A DNA stretch of 64,000 nt. It comes from Meiothermus sp. (GTDB lineage: Bacteria > Deinococcota > Deinococci > Deinococcales > Thermaceae). This document shows, one piece after another, positions 17,578 to 26,229 of this stretch (the first letter of the stretch is position 1; each line of letters starts with the position of its first letter). The translations under genes were made by a program, and so were the position numbers. The notes under the pieces were generated by a model. That model had not been told where the DNA came from and ran no database searches. It saw nothing but the letters and a program-made list of their open reading frames with translations. The DNA lies in contig NZ_BPIJ01000003.1 of the NCBI RefSeq assembly GCF_026004055.1, forward strand, positions 365,696-429,695. Reading direction: 5' to 3'.

Positions 17578-18147
17578 TTATCGGCTCTTCAGGGTCATTC
17601 GCAGGCCCCGCAAGGCCACCACCAGGCTTACCAATAGAAAGGCCCAGAACCCCATACCGGTGGGCCAGAATGCCACCAGCGCATAGATATAGCCCACGAT
17701 AGCCCCCACCGGGATGGGGTACCAGCTCCCTCGGTGGTTTTTCCAATAGAGCTGCCAGTACAAACCCGCTACGGCCAAACCAATCCCAATAGCCAGCAGT
17801 GTGATGGTGGGGTACAAAAGGCCAAAAAACCCTAGCGTAGGGGCAATACCGCCCCCTCCCCGAAAACCAAAATAGAGCGGCCAGTTATGGCCCGCCACCA
17901 CCGCCGCCCCCATCAGGGGTAGGGCCCAGGGCGCCGGGGCCCACTGGCTCAGGTAGGCCACCAGAACCCCCTTGAGCACATCCGCCAGGGCCACAGCAAT
18001 CCCCCAGCCGGCCCCCAGTTGACGAAATGTGCCGCTGGCGCCAGGGGTATCCCGTTCGGCCAGGTTGAGCCCCTTGATAACCCCTGCAATGCGCCCAAAG
18101 CTAAGCGAGCCTAGCAGATACGCAACCACCACCCAAACAAGCACCAT
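17578..18147 (-). CDS. PlsY-like glycerol-3-phosphate acyltransferase, divergent
   Basis: 189 residues with several membrane segments. It keeps the PlsY framework: LLGSLSFG at the N-terminus, a DxxKG element (ADVLKG), and AGHNWPLYFGFRGGGG in place of the usual GHxWPxxxxFKGGKG. PlsY transfers the acyl group from acyl-phosphate to glycerol-3-phosphate at the membrane. However, the normally invariant GSGNxGAxN segment reads DTPGASG here, and the FKGGKG lysines are gone, so phosphate binding and catalysis may be altered. It may be a paralogue with another role while a canonical PlsY lies elsewhere. Confidence 0.75.
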   Translation of the reverse strand: MVLVWVVVAYLLGSLSFGRIAGVIKGLNLAERDTPGASGTFRQLGAGWGIAVALADVLKGVLVAYLSQWAPAPWALPLMGAAVVAGHNWPLYFGFRGGGGIAPTLGFFGLLYPTITLLAIGIGLAVAGLYWQLYWKNHRGSWYPIPVGAIVGYIYALVAFWPTGMGFWAFLLVSLVVALRGLRMTLKSR

Positions 18148-18394
18148 AGGCTATGGTCTATGGTAGAGCACTCGAGCTCCTTCACACCACGGGTACGGCC
18201 TTCAAAAAACAGGTCTACTCACAACGGTGACGCAAAAGGCACAAAAACCCAGTCAAAAGGGTCTTTCCTGCAGCGAGAAATCGGATACCCTACCGTTCTC
18301 CACATTTATGCGCCTTGCGTCGTACCAGATTCCTCCTCGGCCAACGCCTCCTTGGTATAACGGGTGCACCTGCCGATGACCTTTGTACCACTAG

Positions 18395-18732
18395 TGGTCT
18401 GGTAACAAAATACGCAGTATGGGGTTTAGCCTTCAGAACGCGCCGTGTCTCGTAAACCTGGGCCTTCGGTGCCTTGCCTGTGCGGTCATGCAAAAAGCAC
18501 CCCACCCCGCTTCGCCCCTTCCCTCCCCTACTGCGTAGGGGAGGCCAGGTGGGGTGGCTGACCTGGCCCTTCACCCAGCGGATTGGGGGCCTTGCCTGAT
18601 ACCCTCCCCCACCCTCCCTACGCGGTAGGGAGGGCGTTTTTAGGCCATCTCGGGGGCCGAAGTGGGATGGAATCTCTACATCGATGTATTCGGGGTGCGG
18701 TACAAAACTTCGGAAATTTAGTTACCAGACCA
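18395..18732 (+). mobile_element. M1 MITE, copy 2
   Basis: 338 bp between TGGTCTGGTAAC and GTTACCAGACCA, flanked by ACTAG on the left and CTAG on the right (target duplication of CTAG or ACTAG). It lies in the 822-bp gap between the PlsY-like gene and lacI. 18148-18394 to its left holds no gene or feature I recognise. Confidence 0.85.
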
Positions 18733-18760
18733 CTAGCACAGCCGCTCTTATTGCGTAATG

Positions 18761-18810
18761 TACCCGGTACAGCGAACTTTGCATTACCGGCTATTCGTGG
18801 GAACCGCTCT
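18761..18810 (-). repeat. D element, copy 3 (structured repeat)
   Basis: Read on the minus strand from 18810: constant block AGAGCGGTTCCCACGAA, then arm TAGCCGGTAATGC, loop AAAGTTC, arm GCTGTACCGGGTA. Ten of 13 positions pair. It has the same 17-13-7-13 geometry as the copies at 29004 and 29246 but different stem bases. Confidence 0.6.
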
Positions 18811-18938
18811 CTGTATTTCCCTGGCTATTTTGCCCAGGCAAGCCTCCCCCTCGCTCTTCAACCAACAAAAAGTCTCTCCGCCAGACGGGCCGGTCTCCAT
18901 GTTTTCATAGCGGAAATTGTGTGTTAGCCTGAAATTAA

Positions 18939-18946
18939 AAGCGCTT
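18939..18946. promoter_or_regulatory. possible LacI-type operator
   Basis: The palindrome AAGCGCTT lies 24 bp upstream of the lacI start. LacI/GalR regulators commonly bind palindromes centred on CG of this kind, so it is a candidate autoregulatory site. Confidence 0.35.
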
Positions 18947-18969
18947 CCACGCTGAGAGAGGAACCCGTC

Positions 18970-19998
18970 TTGGCCACCCGCAAACCCACCATCCACGAAG
19001 TTGCCCGTCAAGCCAAAGTGGGCATTGGTACGGTCAGTCGTGTGCTCAACAACCACCCCTCGGTGCGCGCCGAGACCCGCGAGCGGGTGCTGGCGACCAT
19101 GGCCAGCCTGGGCTATAGCCCCAACCCACATGCCCGTCGGGTGGCCGGTGGGCGGAGTTATACCATCTCGCTTATCCTGCCGGTGATCTCCACCGAGTTT
19201 TACAACCGGCTGCTCGAGGGCATCGAGCAGGTTCTGAGTGAAGAGCGCTACGAGCTGGCCCTTTTCCCTATCTTTTCTCCCCCTAGGCTTCTGCGCTATC
19301 TGGAAAGCCGATCGCTGGCCTACCAAACCGACGGACTGCTGGTCGCCTCGCAGGGCCTGGCCCATCTGCTCCCCGACCAAAAATTTCCCACCGAGCGTCC
19401 GGTGGTTCTGGTAGATGCTCATAGCCCGCGTTACGACTCGGCCTATGTAGACAACTACCTTGGAGGACAGATGGCGGCCCAGCACCTCGCCCAGTTTCCG
19501 GGCAAGCTGTTTGCCATCCAGATGCAAGAAGAACTCGACGAGGTCATGCGCAATACCGTAGGGCAGGAGCGGGTCGCCGGGTTTAGGGCAGGGCTCGAGC
19601 AGGCCGGGCGGCGGCTGCCCGAGACCCATGTATTTATCTCCCGCTTTTCGGTCGAAGGGGGACGGCTGGCCTTGCAGCACTTCATGCGGCTGACCAAACC
19701 TCCTTACAACATCTTTGCCGGGGCCGACCTGCTGGCATTGGGGGTACTGGAAGAAGCCGAGCGGCAGGGCCTCGAGCTAGGCGAGCAAGTACGCCTGCTG
19801 GGCTTCGATGGCCACCCCTGGACGGCTGCCAAAGGCCTCTCCACCCTGGCCCAGCCCATCGAGGAGATGGGGGCCGAGGCCGCCCGTATGCTCTTGGAGC
19901 GCATCCGTGGCTACCGGGGCAGCCCCCGGGCCCGGCGTTTCGAGCCCACCCTGGTGGTGCGAAAGTCCACCCAACCCCATAGCGTCTACACCGACTGA
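18970..19998 (+). CDS. LacI-family transcription regulator
   Basis: 342 residues from TTG 18970, preceded by GAGAGAGGAA. The N-terminal helix-turn-helix and hinge read TIHEVARQAKVGIGTVSRVL ... NPHARRVAGG; the rest is a periplasmic-binding-protein-like sensor domain (ISLILPVIST, GLLVASQG, LGFDGHP) that would bind a sugar or related ligand. No sugar operon is adjacent, so the target is unknown. A CG-centred palindrome in its promoter suggests autoregulation. The gene precedes mqnE by 61 bp, but a shared transcript is not evident. Confidence 0.9.
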   Translation: MATRKPTIHEVARQAKVGIGTVSRVLNNHPSVRAETRERVLATMASLGYSPNPHARRVAGGRSYTISLILPVISTEFYNRLLEGIEQVLSEERYELALFPIFSPPRLLRYLESRSLAYQTDGLLVASQGLAHLLPDQKFPTERPVVLVDAHSPRYDSAYVDNYLGGQMAAQHLAQFPGKLFAIQMQEELDEVMRNTVGQERVAGFRAGLEQAGRRLPETHVFISRFSVEGGRLALQHFMRLTKPPYNIFAGADLLALGVLEEAERQGLELGEQVRLLGFDGHPWTAAKGLSTLAQPIEEMGAEAARMLLERIRGYRGSPRARRFEPTLVVRKSTQPHSVYTD

Positions 19999-20059
19999 TG
20001 GCTCCAATCGTTGGCCAGGTAGCTGGTTTCAGCAGCGGGCGATGCTAGGATTATGTCTG

Positions 20060-21253
20060 ATGAACGAGGCTTCTTCCCCCGCCGGCGCGGGGCCCTACCG
20101 CCCCTCGGTGCGTGACCCAAAGCTGCTGCCCATCCTCGAGAAAATAGAGGCCGGAAAGCGCCTGACCTTCGACGAAGGCATGGTGCTTTACCACACCCCC
20201 GACTACAACACCCTGATGTGGCTGGCCAACCGCGTCCGCGAGCGCAAGCACGGCGACAAAACCTATTTTGTGCACTCTTTGCGGCTGGAGTTCACCAACA
20301 TCTGCTACGTGGGCTGTACCTTCTGTGCGTTTGCGGCCAAAAAAGGCGAGGCGCGGGCCTGGGACTATAGCGTGGAAGAGGTGGTCGCCAAGGTGCGGGA
20401 AAAGTGGGAGCCGGGCCTGACCGAGCTGCACATGTCCAGCGGCCACCACCCCAACCGCCCCTGGAGCTACTACCCCGAGATGGTGCGGGCTTTGAACGAA
20501 AACTTCCCCGGTATCCAGGTGAAGGCGTTTACGGCAGCCGAGATTGAGCACCTCTCCAAAATCAGCAAGAAACCCACCCTCGAGGTCTTGCGCGAGCTCA
20601 AAGAGGCCGGCCTGGTGGCCCTGCCCGGTGGCGGGGCGGAAATCTTCGCCGAGCGAGTGCGCCGCCAGATTGCCAAGAACAAGGTCAAGGCCGAGAAGTG
20701 GCTGCAAATTCACCGCGAGGCCCACAGCCTGGGCCTCCGCACCAATGCCACCATGCTCTACGGCCACATCGAAACCCTGGAAGAGCGCCTCGAGCACATG
20801 GATCGGCTGCGCCGGCTGCAAGACGAGACCGGGGGCTTTTATAGCTTTATCCCCCTGGCCTTCCAGCCCGACGCCAACGCGCTGGCCTTCAACCTGGGCA
20901 AGACCGAGTTCACCACCGGCCTCGACGACCTGCGCAACCTAGCCGTCGCCCGGCTCTACCTGGACAACTTCGACCACATCAAGGGCTACTGGGTCATGAT
21001 CTCCTCCGACCTGGTGCAGGTTGCGCTCGACTGGGGCGTCTCGGACATCGACGGCACCATCATCGAGGAGCACATCGCCCACGCCGCCGGGGCCACCAGC
21101 CCGCTGGGCCTAAGCCGCCAAAAAATGGTGCAACTCATCCAGGCCGCCGGGCGGGTGCCGGTAGAGCGGGATGCGCTGTACAACGAGCTGCGTATCTACG
21201 ACAACCTGCCGAAAGCCGAAGGCCCAAGGCCCAAGGCCATCTCTGCCAGCTAG
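20060..21253 (+). CDS. mqnE: aminofutalosine synthase (radical SAM)
   Basis: 397 residues from ATG 20060 (MNEASSPAGAGPYRPS); an in-frame upstream extension overlaps lacI and is not protein-like. It carries the radical-SAM cluster motif C82-x3-C86-x2-C89 (CYVGCTFC) and the MqnE-typical ELHMSSGHHPNRPWSYYPEM and KAFTAAEIEHLS segments. MqnE joins the MqnA product to the adenosyl radical to make aminofutalosine, an early step of futalosine-route menaquinone synthesis. mqnA follows 24 bp downstream. MqnC is a paralogue with a similar motif, but the HHPNRPWSYY region favours MqnE. Confidence 0.93.
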   Translation: MNEASSPAGAGPYRPSVRDPKLLPILEKIEAGKRLTFDEGMVLYHTPDYNTLMWLANRVRERKHGDKTYFVHSLRLEFTNICYVGCTFCAFAAKKGEARAWDYSVEEVVAKVREKWEPGLTELHMSSGHHPNRPWSYYPEMVRALNENFPGIQVKAFTAAEIEHLSKISKKPTLEVLRELKEAGLVALPGGGAEIFAERVRRQIAKNKVKAEKWLQIHREAHSLGLRTNATMLYGHIETLEERLEHMDRLRRLQDETGGFYSFIPLAFQPDANALAFNLGKTEFTTGLDDLRNLAVARLYLDNFDHIKGYWVMISSDLVQVALDWGVSDIDGTIIEEHIAHAAGATSPLGLSRQKMVQLIQAAGRVPVERDALYNELRIYDNLPKAEGPRPKAISAS

Positions 21254-21277
21254 CTTTCAGCTTTTGGCCTCTTGCTT

Positions 21278-22090
21278 ATGTACATCCTGGGAGTTCCCCG
21301 CTACGCCAACACCGCGCCGCTGTATCACTTTCTGGAGGAGGGAGACGGGTTGGCCTTTCGCTATGGCGTGCCCACCGAGCTCAACCGCTGGCTGCTGGAG
21401 GGCTCGGTAGACCTGAGCCTGGTTTCTTCCTATTTCTATCTGCAAAACGCCGACCAGCTAAGGCCCCTGCCCGACTTCAGCGTGGCCGACCTGGGGCCGG
21501 TGTACTCGGTTAATCTGTTTCATCGCAAGCCCTGGAGCGAGCTCAAGCGCATTGCCCTAACCACCGAGAGCGCCACCTCGGTGCGGCTCTTGCAGTATCT
21601 GTTGGAAGCCGACGGCCTCGAGGCCCACTACACCCCCGAGCAGGGCGGCCTGGAGCTCTTGGAGCGCTACGACGGGGTGCTGCTCATTGGCGACCGGGCC
21701 ATCACCACCTACTTCGGCCTGCTCTCCATCATTCCCGAGTCGGTGCACCAGGTGCCCACCCAGGTCGAGGGCATCCGCATCACCGACCTCTCGATGCGCT
21801 GGTTCGAGCAAACCCGACTGCCCTTTGTGTTTGCGGTCTGGGCCACCCGCAAGAATGCCCCCCCACCCCCCGAAATTGTCCGGCGGCTGCGGGCGGCCCG
21901 TTCGCTGGGGCTGGGCAACCTGGCCGCCGTAGCCGGCACCGAGGCCCAGCGCCTGAACGTGCCCGAGCGGCTAATGCAGCACTACCTGTGGAACTTCCGC
22001 TACCACCTGGAAGCCCCCGACCGGCTGGGCCTGCAAGCCTTTGCCCAGGCCGTGGAGCTACCCTACCCCGACGACTACTGGGATGTGTAA
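21278..22090 (+). CDS. mqnA: chorismate dehydratase
   Basis: 270 residues from ATG 21278 (a TTG two codons upstream is the alternative). The N-terminus ILGVPRYANTAPLYHFLE and the GVPTELNRWL and VDLSLVSSYFYL segments match MqnA, a periplasmic-binding-protein-like fold that dehydrates chorismate to 3-enolpyruvoyl-benzoate, the substrate of MqnE. Its position directly after mqnE supports the assignment. It ends convergent with gltX, separated by a C-type hairpin repeat that may terminate both. Confidence 0.92.
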   Translation: MYILGVPRYANTAPLYHFLEEGDGLAFRYGVPTELNRWLLEGSVDLSLVSSYFYLQNADQLRPLPDFSVADLGPVYSVNLFHRKPWSELKRIALTTESATSVRLLQYLLEADGLEAHYTPEQGGLELLERYDGVLLIGDRAITTYFGLLSIIPESVHQVPTQVEGIRITDLSMRWFEQTRLPFVFAVWATRKNAPPPPEIVRRLRAARSLGLGNLAAVAGTEAQRLNVPERLMQHYLWNFRYHLEAPDRLGLQAFAQAVELPYPDDYWDV

Positions 22091-22146
22091 GCCAGGTTCG
22101 GTGGGTTTGTCGCCAAACGGTAACACCGCCCCGCCGAGGCGAGGGG

Positions 22147-22211
22147 TGCTCTGGGATTCAAAAAGACAGCTTCCAGGACTTTGGGTCTTGAAAACCGCCT
22201 TTTGAATCCGG
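22147..22211 (-). repeat. C-type hairpin repeat, copy 2
   Basis: GGATTCAAAAAG (22154-22165) pairs with CTTTTGAATCC (22199-22209), with one bulged A. GTGCTCT at the left end matches the inverted TAGAGCAC end of copies 1 and 3. It lies between the convergent 3' ends of mqnA and gltX and probably terminates both. Confidence 0.65.
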
Positions 22212-22214
22212 TGT

Positions 22215-23654
22215 TTATTCCTTTACAAGCTCCATGGCCCGCTCGAGCCGCTTTAGCACGCGCTCCTTGCCCAGCAGGGTCAGGAGGTCGAACATGCCGG
22301 GGGTCTCGAGGCTTCCCGTCAGGGCCGCCCGCAGGGGCTGCATCACCGCTGCCGCTTTCACCCCTTTGGCCTCGGCAAAGCCTTTGAGCAGGGGCTCGGT
22401 GTGGTCTGGCAGCAGGTCGGGTAACTGGGCTAGCTGTTCGCGCAGTTCGGGCAAGAAAGCGGCCCCCTCGCGCAGTTTGACCAGGGCCTTTTCCTGCATG
22501 GGGTAGGCTTCGCTAAAAAAGTAGAGCGACCTGTCTACAAACTCCTGCAGGGTCTCGAAGCGGGCCCGCATGGCTTCCAGCACCTGCTTCAGGTAGGTTT
22601 CGGAGGGGTAGGAGAGCCCGGCGCGTTCCAAAAAAGGCTTGACCCTCTGGGCCAGGTCGTCCAGGCTCAACACCTCGCGGATGTACTTGCCGTTCATCCA
22701 TTTGAGCTTGTTCAGATCGAAGACCGGCCCCCCCAGGCTGATGCGCTCCAGGCTAAAGTGCTCAATCATGTCCTGCAGGCTAAAAATTTCCCTTCCGTCG
22801 GGCATGCTCCAGGCCATGGTGCCCAGGTAGTTCAAGAGAGCCTCGGGCAGAATGCCCTGGGCACGGTAGCTGTCCACGCTGGTGTCCATCTTGCGCTTGG
22901 AGAGCTTGGACTTGTCGGGGTTGCGCAAAAGGGGGGTGTGGCACCAGACCGGCTCCTCCCAGCCAAAAGCCCGCAGAATCAGGATGTGGAAGGGGGTGCT
23001 GGTAATCCACTCCTCGGCCCGGATGACGTGGGTCACACCCATCAGGTGGTCGTCTACCATGGCGGCCAGGTGGTAGGTGGGGTAGCCGTCGGCCTTGAGG
23101 ATGACCTTGTCGTCCAGGGCAGCATTGTCAAACTCGATGGGGCCGCGCAGCAGGTCGTGCACCACGGTTTTGCCTTCCAGGGGCACCTTGAGCCGCACCA
23201 CGTGGGGCTCCCCGGCAGCCGCCCGGCGCTCGGCCTCCTGGGCCGGGTAGTCGCGGTAGCGGCGATTGTAGCCCTGCTCCTGCTTTCCTACCTTGCGGGC
23301 CGCCTCGCGGGCTGCCGCCAGCTCCTCGGGGGTGTCGAAGGCCCGGTAGGCGGCACCTTTTTCCAGCAGCATCTGCACGTGCTGCTTGTAAATGTGGAGG
23401 CGTTGGGACTGCACATAGGGGCCGTTGGGGCCTCCCTTGGTAGGAGATTCGTCGGGGGAAAGCCCCAGCCACTCGAGCATCTCCAGAATCCGCCGCTCGG
23501 AGGTGGGGTTGTAGCGGGTACGGTCGGTATCCTCGATGCGAACAATAAACTTCCCCCCGTGCTGCTTGGCAAACACGTAGTTGAACAGGGCTTGGTAGGC
23601 CGTACCCACATGGGGGTCACCGGTGGGGCTGGGGGCAATGCGCGTCACAACCAT
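22215..23654 (-). CDS. gltX: glutamyl-tRNA synthetase
   Basis: 479 residues, normal for bacterial GluRS. Class I signature SPTGDPHVGTAYQ (HIGH equivalent) near the N-terminus, the GluRS-specific RIEDTDRTRYN, and the KMSKS equivalent KLSKRK. It charges tRNA-Glu in the cytoplasm. The start ATG 23654 directly precedes VVTRIAPSPTG as in other GluRS proteins. It is divergent from the lptB-like gene across a 274-bp gap that holds only low-complexity GGCTTT-type sequence. Confidence 0.97.
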   Translation of the reverse strand: MVVTRIAPSPTGDPHVGTAYQALFNYVFAKQHGGKFIVRIEDTDRTRYNPTSERRILEMLEWLGLSPDESPTKGGPNGPYVQSQRLHIYKQHVQMLLEKGAAYRAFDTPEELAAAREAARKVGKQEQGYNRRYRDYPAQEAERRAAAGEPHVVRLKVPLEGKTVVHDLLRGPIEFDNAALDDKVILKADGYPTYHLAAMVDDHLMGVTHVIRAEEWITSTPFHILILRAFGWEEPVWCHTPLLRNPDKSKLSKRKMDTSVDSYRAQGILPEALLNYLGTMAWSMPDGREIFSLQDMIEHFSLERISLGGPVFDLNKLKWMNGKYIREVLSLDDLAQRVKPFLERAGLSYPSETYLKQVLEAMRARFETLQEFVDRSLYFFSEAYPMQEKALVKLREGAAFLPELREQLAQLPDLLPDHTEPLLKGFAEAKGVKAAAVMQPLRAALTGSLETPGMFDLLTLLGKERVLKRLERAMELVKE

Positions 23655-23928
23655 ACCCGATAGCTTAAGGCCCCAGGCCCAAAGCGGAAAGCCAGGAGTT
23701 CGGGCAGCCTCGCTGCGTAAGAATGAGTGCAGTTTGAAAATGTCCCATGTCGCAAGTCACGGATGACCTCAGGGGACAAGTCCCAGGTCAGCGCGATGAA
23801 CCCAGGGCCGGTCAATAGCCTTTTGCCTTCGGCTATAGGCTTTGGGCTTTCGGCGTTCTGCCATAGGCTCCCTTTGGGTCATACCTCTCACAGCCGACTT
23901 AGCGGGGGGTGTTACCCTATGAGGGTAG

Positions 23929-24699
23929 ATGGAATCGGCACTGCAACAGAACCTTGGCACGGTTACAGCACCCATCACCCGCCTCGAGGCCACCGGGCTG
24001 GTCAAGCGCTACGGCAAGCGGGAGGTGGTGCGGGGGGTGAGCCTCGAGCTCACACGCGGCGAGATTGTGGCCCTGTTTGGCCCCAACGGGGCCGGTAAAA
24101 CCACTACGTTTTACATGCTGGTGGGCTTTATTGAGCCCAACGCCGGACAGATTCGCCTGGGCGGGCAGGACATCACCCGGCTCCCCATGTACAAGCGGGC
24201 CCGGCAGGGGCTGGGCTACCTGCCCCAGGAGCCCTCGGCCTTCCGGCGCATGACCGCGCTGGAAAACCTCTTGGCGGTGCTGGAGTTTCAGCCCCTCTCC
24301 AAGAGCGAGCGGGCCGAGCGGGCCAGAGCGTTGCTTGAGGAACTGGGCATTGCTCACCTTAAGGACAAATACGCCTACACCCTCTCGGGCGGCGAGCGGC
24401 GGCGGCTAGAGATTGCCCGGGCGCTCTGCACCAACCCCGACTTCATCCTGCTGGACGAGCCCTTTACCGGCGTAGACCCCAAAAACGTCCACGACATCCA
24501 GAAACTCATCTCCGAGCTGCGCGAGCGGCGGGGGGTGGGCATCTTCATCACCGACCACTCGGTGCGCGAGACCCTGGCCATCGCCGACCGCATTTACCTG
24601 ATGTACGACGGCCAGATGGCCTTCCAGGGCTCGCCGGAGGAGTTTGCCCGCGACTCGGGGGTACGCATGCACTACCTGGGTGACGAGTATGAGCTATAG
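23929..24699 (+). CDS. lptB: LptB-like ABC transporter ATPase
   Basis: 256 residues: Walker A GPNGAGKT (51-58), [19 protein letters not shown], signature [15 protein letters not shown], Walker [14 protein letters not shown] and an H-loop in [10 protein letters not shown]. The [12 protein letters not shown] and FTGVDP segments are those of LptB, the ATPase that powers lipopolysaccharide transport in Gram-negative bacteria. Thermus-group bacteria have an outer membrane but lack classical LPS, so here it presumably drives export of another outer-membrane lipid or glycan. The membrane partners LptF/G are not in the window. The DUF3084 gene follows 75 bp downstream. Confidence 0.9.
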   Translation: MESALQQNLGTVTAPITRLEATGLVKRYGKREVVRGVSLELTRGEIVALFGPNGAGKTTTFYMLVGFIEPNAGQIRLGGQDITRLPMYKRARQGLGYLPQEPSAFRRMTALENLLAVLEFQPLSKSERAERARALLEELGIAHLKDKYAYTLSGGERRRLEIARALCTNPDFILLDEPFTGVDPKNVHDIQKLISELRERRGVGIFITDHSVRETLAIADRIYLMYDGQMAFQGSPEEFARDSGVRMHYLGDEYEL

Positions 24700-24774
24700 A
24701 AGCCCTCGGTCGAGCGTCCAGGATCGAGCACCGCTCCGACCCTGGATCCTAAGCCCCAGACCCTAGACCTTTTT

Positions 24775-26229
24775 ATGACTTTCTGGGCCATCCTCATCCT
24801 TCTGGTGCTTGTGGCAGGCCTGGTGGCCTATGTGGGCGACCTGGTGGCCAAACGGGTGGGGAAGCGCCACTGGCGGTTCCTGGGCCTGCGCCCCAAAGCC
24901 ACCGCCACCCTGGTTGCGGTGGCAACAGGGGTTTTGATTGGCCTGGGGGCGTTTGGTGCTTTTTTCCTATTGGTGCGCGATGCCCGCGAAACCATCTTGC
25001 AGGCCGAAGCGGTGCGCCAGGAGCGCGACCGGCTGCGCACCGAGGTAACGCGGCTGGAAAGCCGGGCAGCCAGCATCTTCAGCCAGTACGAACAGCTCAA
25101 GGCCGAGCGAAACGAGTTCGAGAAAAACAACACCTTGCTGGCCCGGCAGTTGGAGCAGAACGTCGAACTCCAGCGCCAGACCCGCCAGGATCTCGAGAAC
25201 GCCTTGGTCGAACGGGAGAAATTGCGCCAGGAAGTGGAAAAACTCCAGACCGCCAGCGCATCCCAGCGCGAAGCCCTAGAACAGCTCAAGCAAATTCGCC
25301 TGAGCCTGCTGCAAGAGAAAGAAAAGCTGCAACAGGAAAAAGTGGCGCTGCTGGAGGGTCGTACTGAGCTCTCGGCCCAGGCCCGCAAAGCCGAGCAGCA
25401 ACTGCGGCAGTTTGAAGCTGCCAGTCGCGAGGCCAAGGCCCGCCTGGCCAGCCTCCAGGCCCGCACCCAGGAGCTCGAGGCCCGCCTGCGGCAGCTCGAG
25501 GCCGACAAGCGCAACCTCGAGGGCGATGTGGCGGTGTTGGGGAGCGGACCCACCCAGTCCCCTCCCAGCGACACCCCCAGCCGCGGGCTCGAGGCCCTCC
25601 AACGCGAAAACGGCGAACTCAAGGGCAAGCTGGCCGAGGCCCAGCGGGAGTTACAACAACTGCGCGAGCGCAACCGGCTGATTGTGGCCAGCCTGGACAA
25701 AAGCCTGTCCAGGAGCCTGTTGGCCGAAGAACTGGTCATGCCGGGCAACGAACAAGCAGCCTTGAACGAGGTCACCCGGCGGGCCGACAACCGGGTACGC
25801 CTGATCGGGCTGCGGGGTATGGAGGTGGTCGAAAACCCCAACCTGAGCAACCTTAAGCCGGGGTTGTTCCTGGCCCGTATCCAGAGCATCAGCGCCGATG
25901 GGCGGGTGCGGGCGGTGATTGAGTACCGGGCCCGCGAACAAGCTTTTGCCGAGGGCGAGGTGCTGGCCGCTACCACCCTGGTACTCCCGGCCAGCATGAG
26001 CGAGATGCGGCGCAAGTTCAACGCCCTCAGCCAGGTGGCCGAAAACCGGCTTAGCGAGGCCGGCTGGATTCCCGAAAAGCTAGCCCAGGGGGGAATTGCC
26101 CTCGAGGAGTTCGTGGGCCTGGCCTCGCAGCTCTCCGGCAGACGCGGCGGCGCCCGGATCGCGGTGGTGGCGCTGGATAACCTCTACCCCACCGACCCGC
26201 CCAAACTGGGGCTGAAGCTACTCCCCTAA
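24775..26229 (+). CDS. DUF3084 membrane-anchored coiled-coil protein
   Basis: 484 residues. Two N-terminal membrane segments (about 3-22 and 42-65) surround the conserved DUF3084 text GDLVAKRVGKRHWRFLGLRP. A long coiled coil follows (about 75-260, rich in E, Q, R, L), then a short proline-rich break, a second short coil (about 270-305) and a globular C-terminal domain (VTRRADNRVRLIGLRGMEVV onward). The function of the family is not established. The gene follows lptB on the same strand, and an envelope role is a reasonable inference. Its last codons overlap the end of the convergent 26226-28943 gene by four bases. Confidence 0.85.
   Translation: MTFWAILILLVLVAGLVAYVGDLVAKRVGKRHWRFLGLRPKATATLVAVATGVLIGLGAFGAFFLLVRDARETILQAEAVRQERDRLRTEVTRLESRAASIFSQYEQLKAERNEFEKNNTLLARQLEQNVELQRQTRQDLENALVEREKLRQEVEKLQTASASQREALEQLKQIRLSLLQEKEKLQQEKVALLEGRTELSAQARKAEQQLRQFEAASREAKARLASLQARTQELEARLRQLEADKRNLEGDVAVLGSGPTQSPPSDTPSRGLEALQRENGELKGKLAEAQRELQQLRERNRLIVASLDKSLSRSLLAEELVMPGNEQAALNEVTRRADNRVRLIGLRGMEVVENPNLSNLKPGLFLARIQSISADGRVRAVIEYRAREQAFAEGEVLAATTLVLPASMSEMRRKFNALSQVAENRLSEAGWIPEKLAQGGIALEEFVGLASQLSGRRGGARIAVVALDNLYPTDPPKLGLKLLP

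Noticed and set aside
23700..23900. GGCTTT/GGCCTT-rich stretches in several gaps (also near 3765, 21223, 31540) as a repeat family
   Set aside because: Similarity is low-complexity and too short to define borders or copies.
24828..26021. Long minus-strand ORF of 397 codons
   Set aside because: Antisense shadow of the coiled-coil DUF3084 gene; its Ser/Arg-rich translation reflects the opposite codons, and the plus-strand gene has clear family features.
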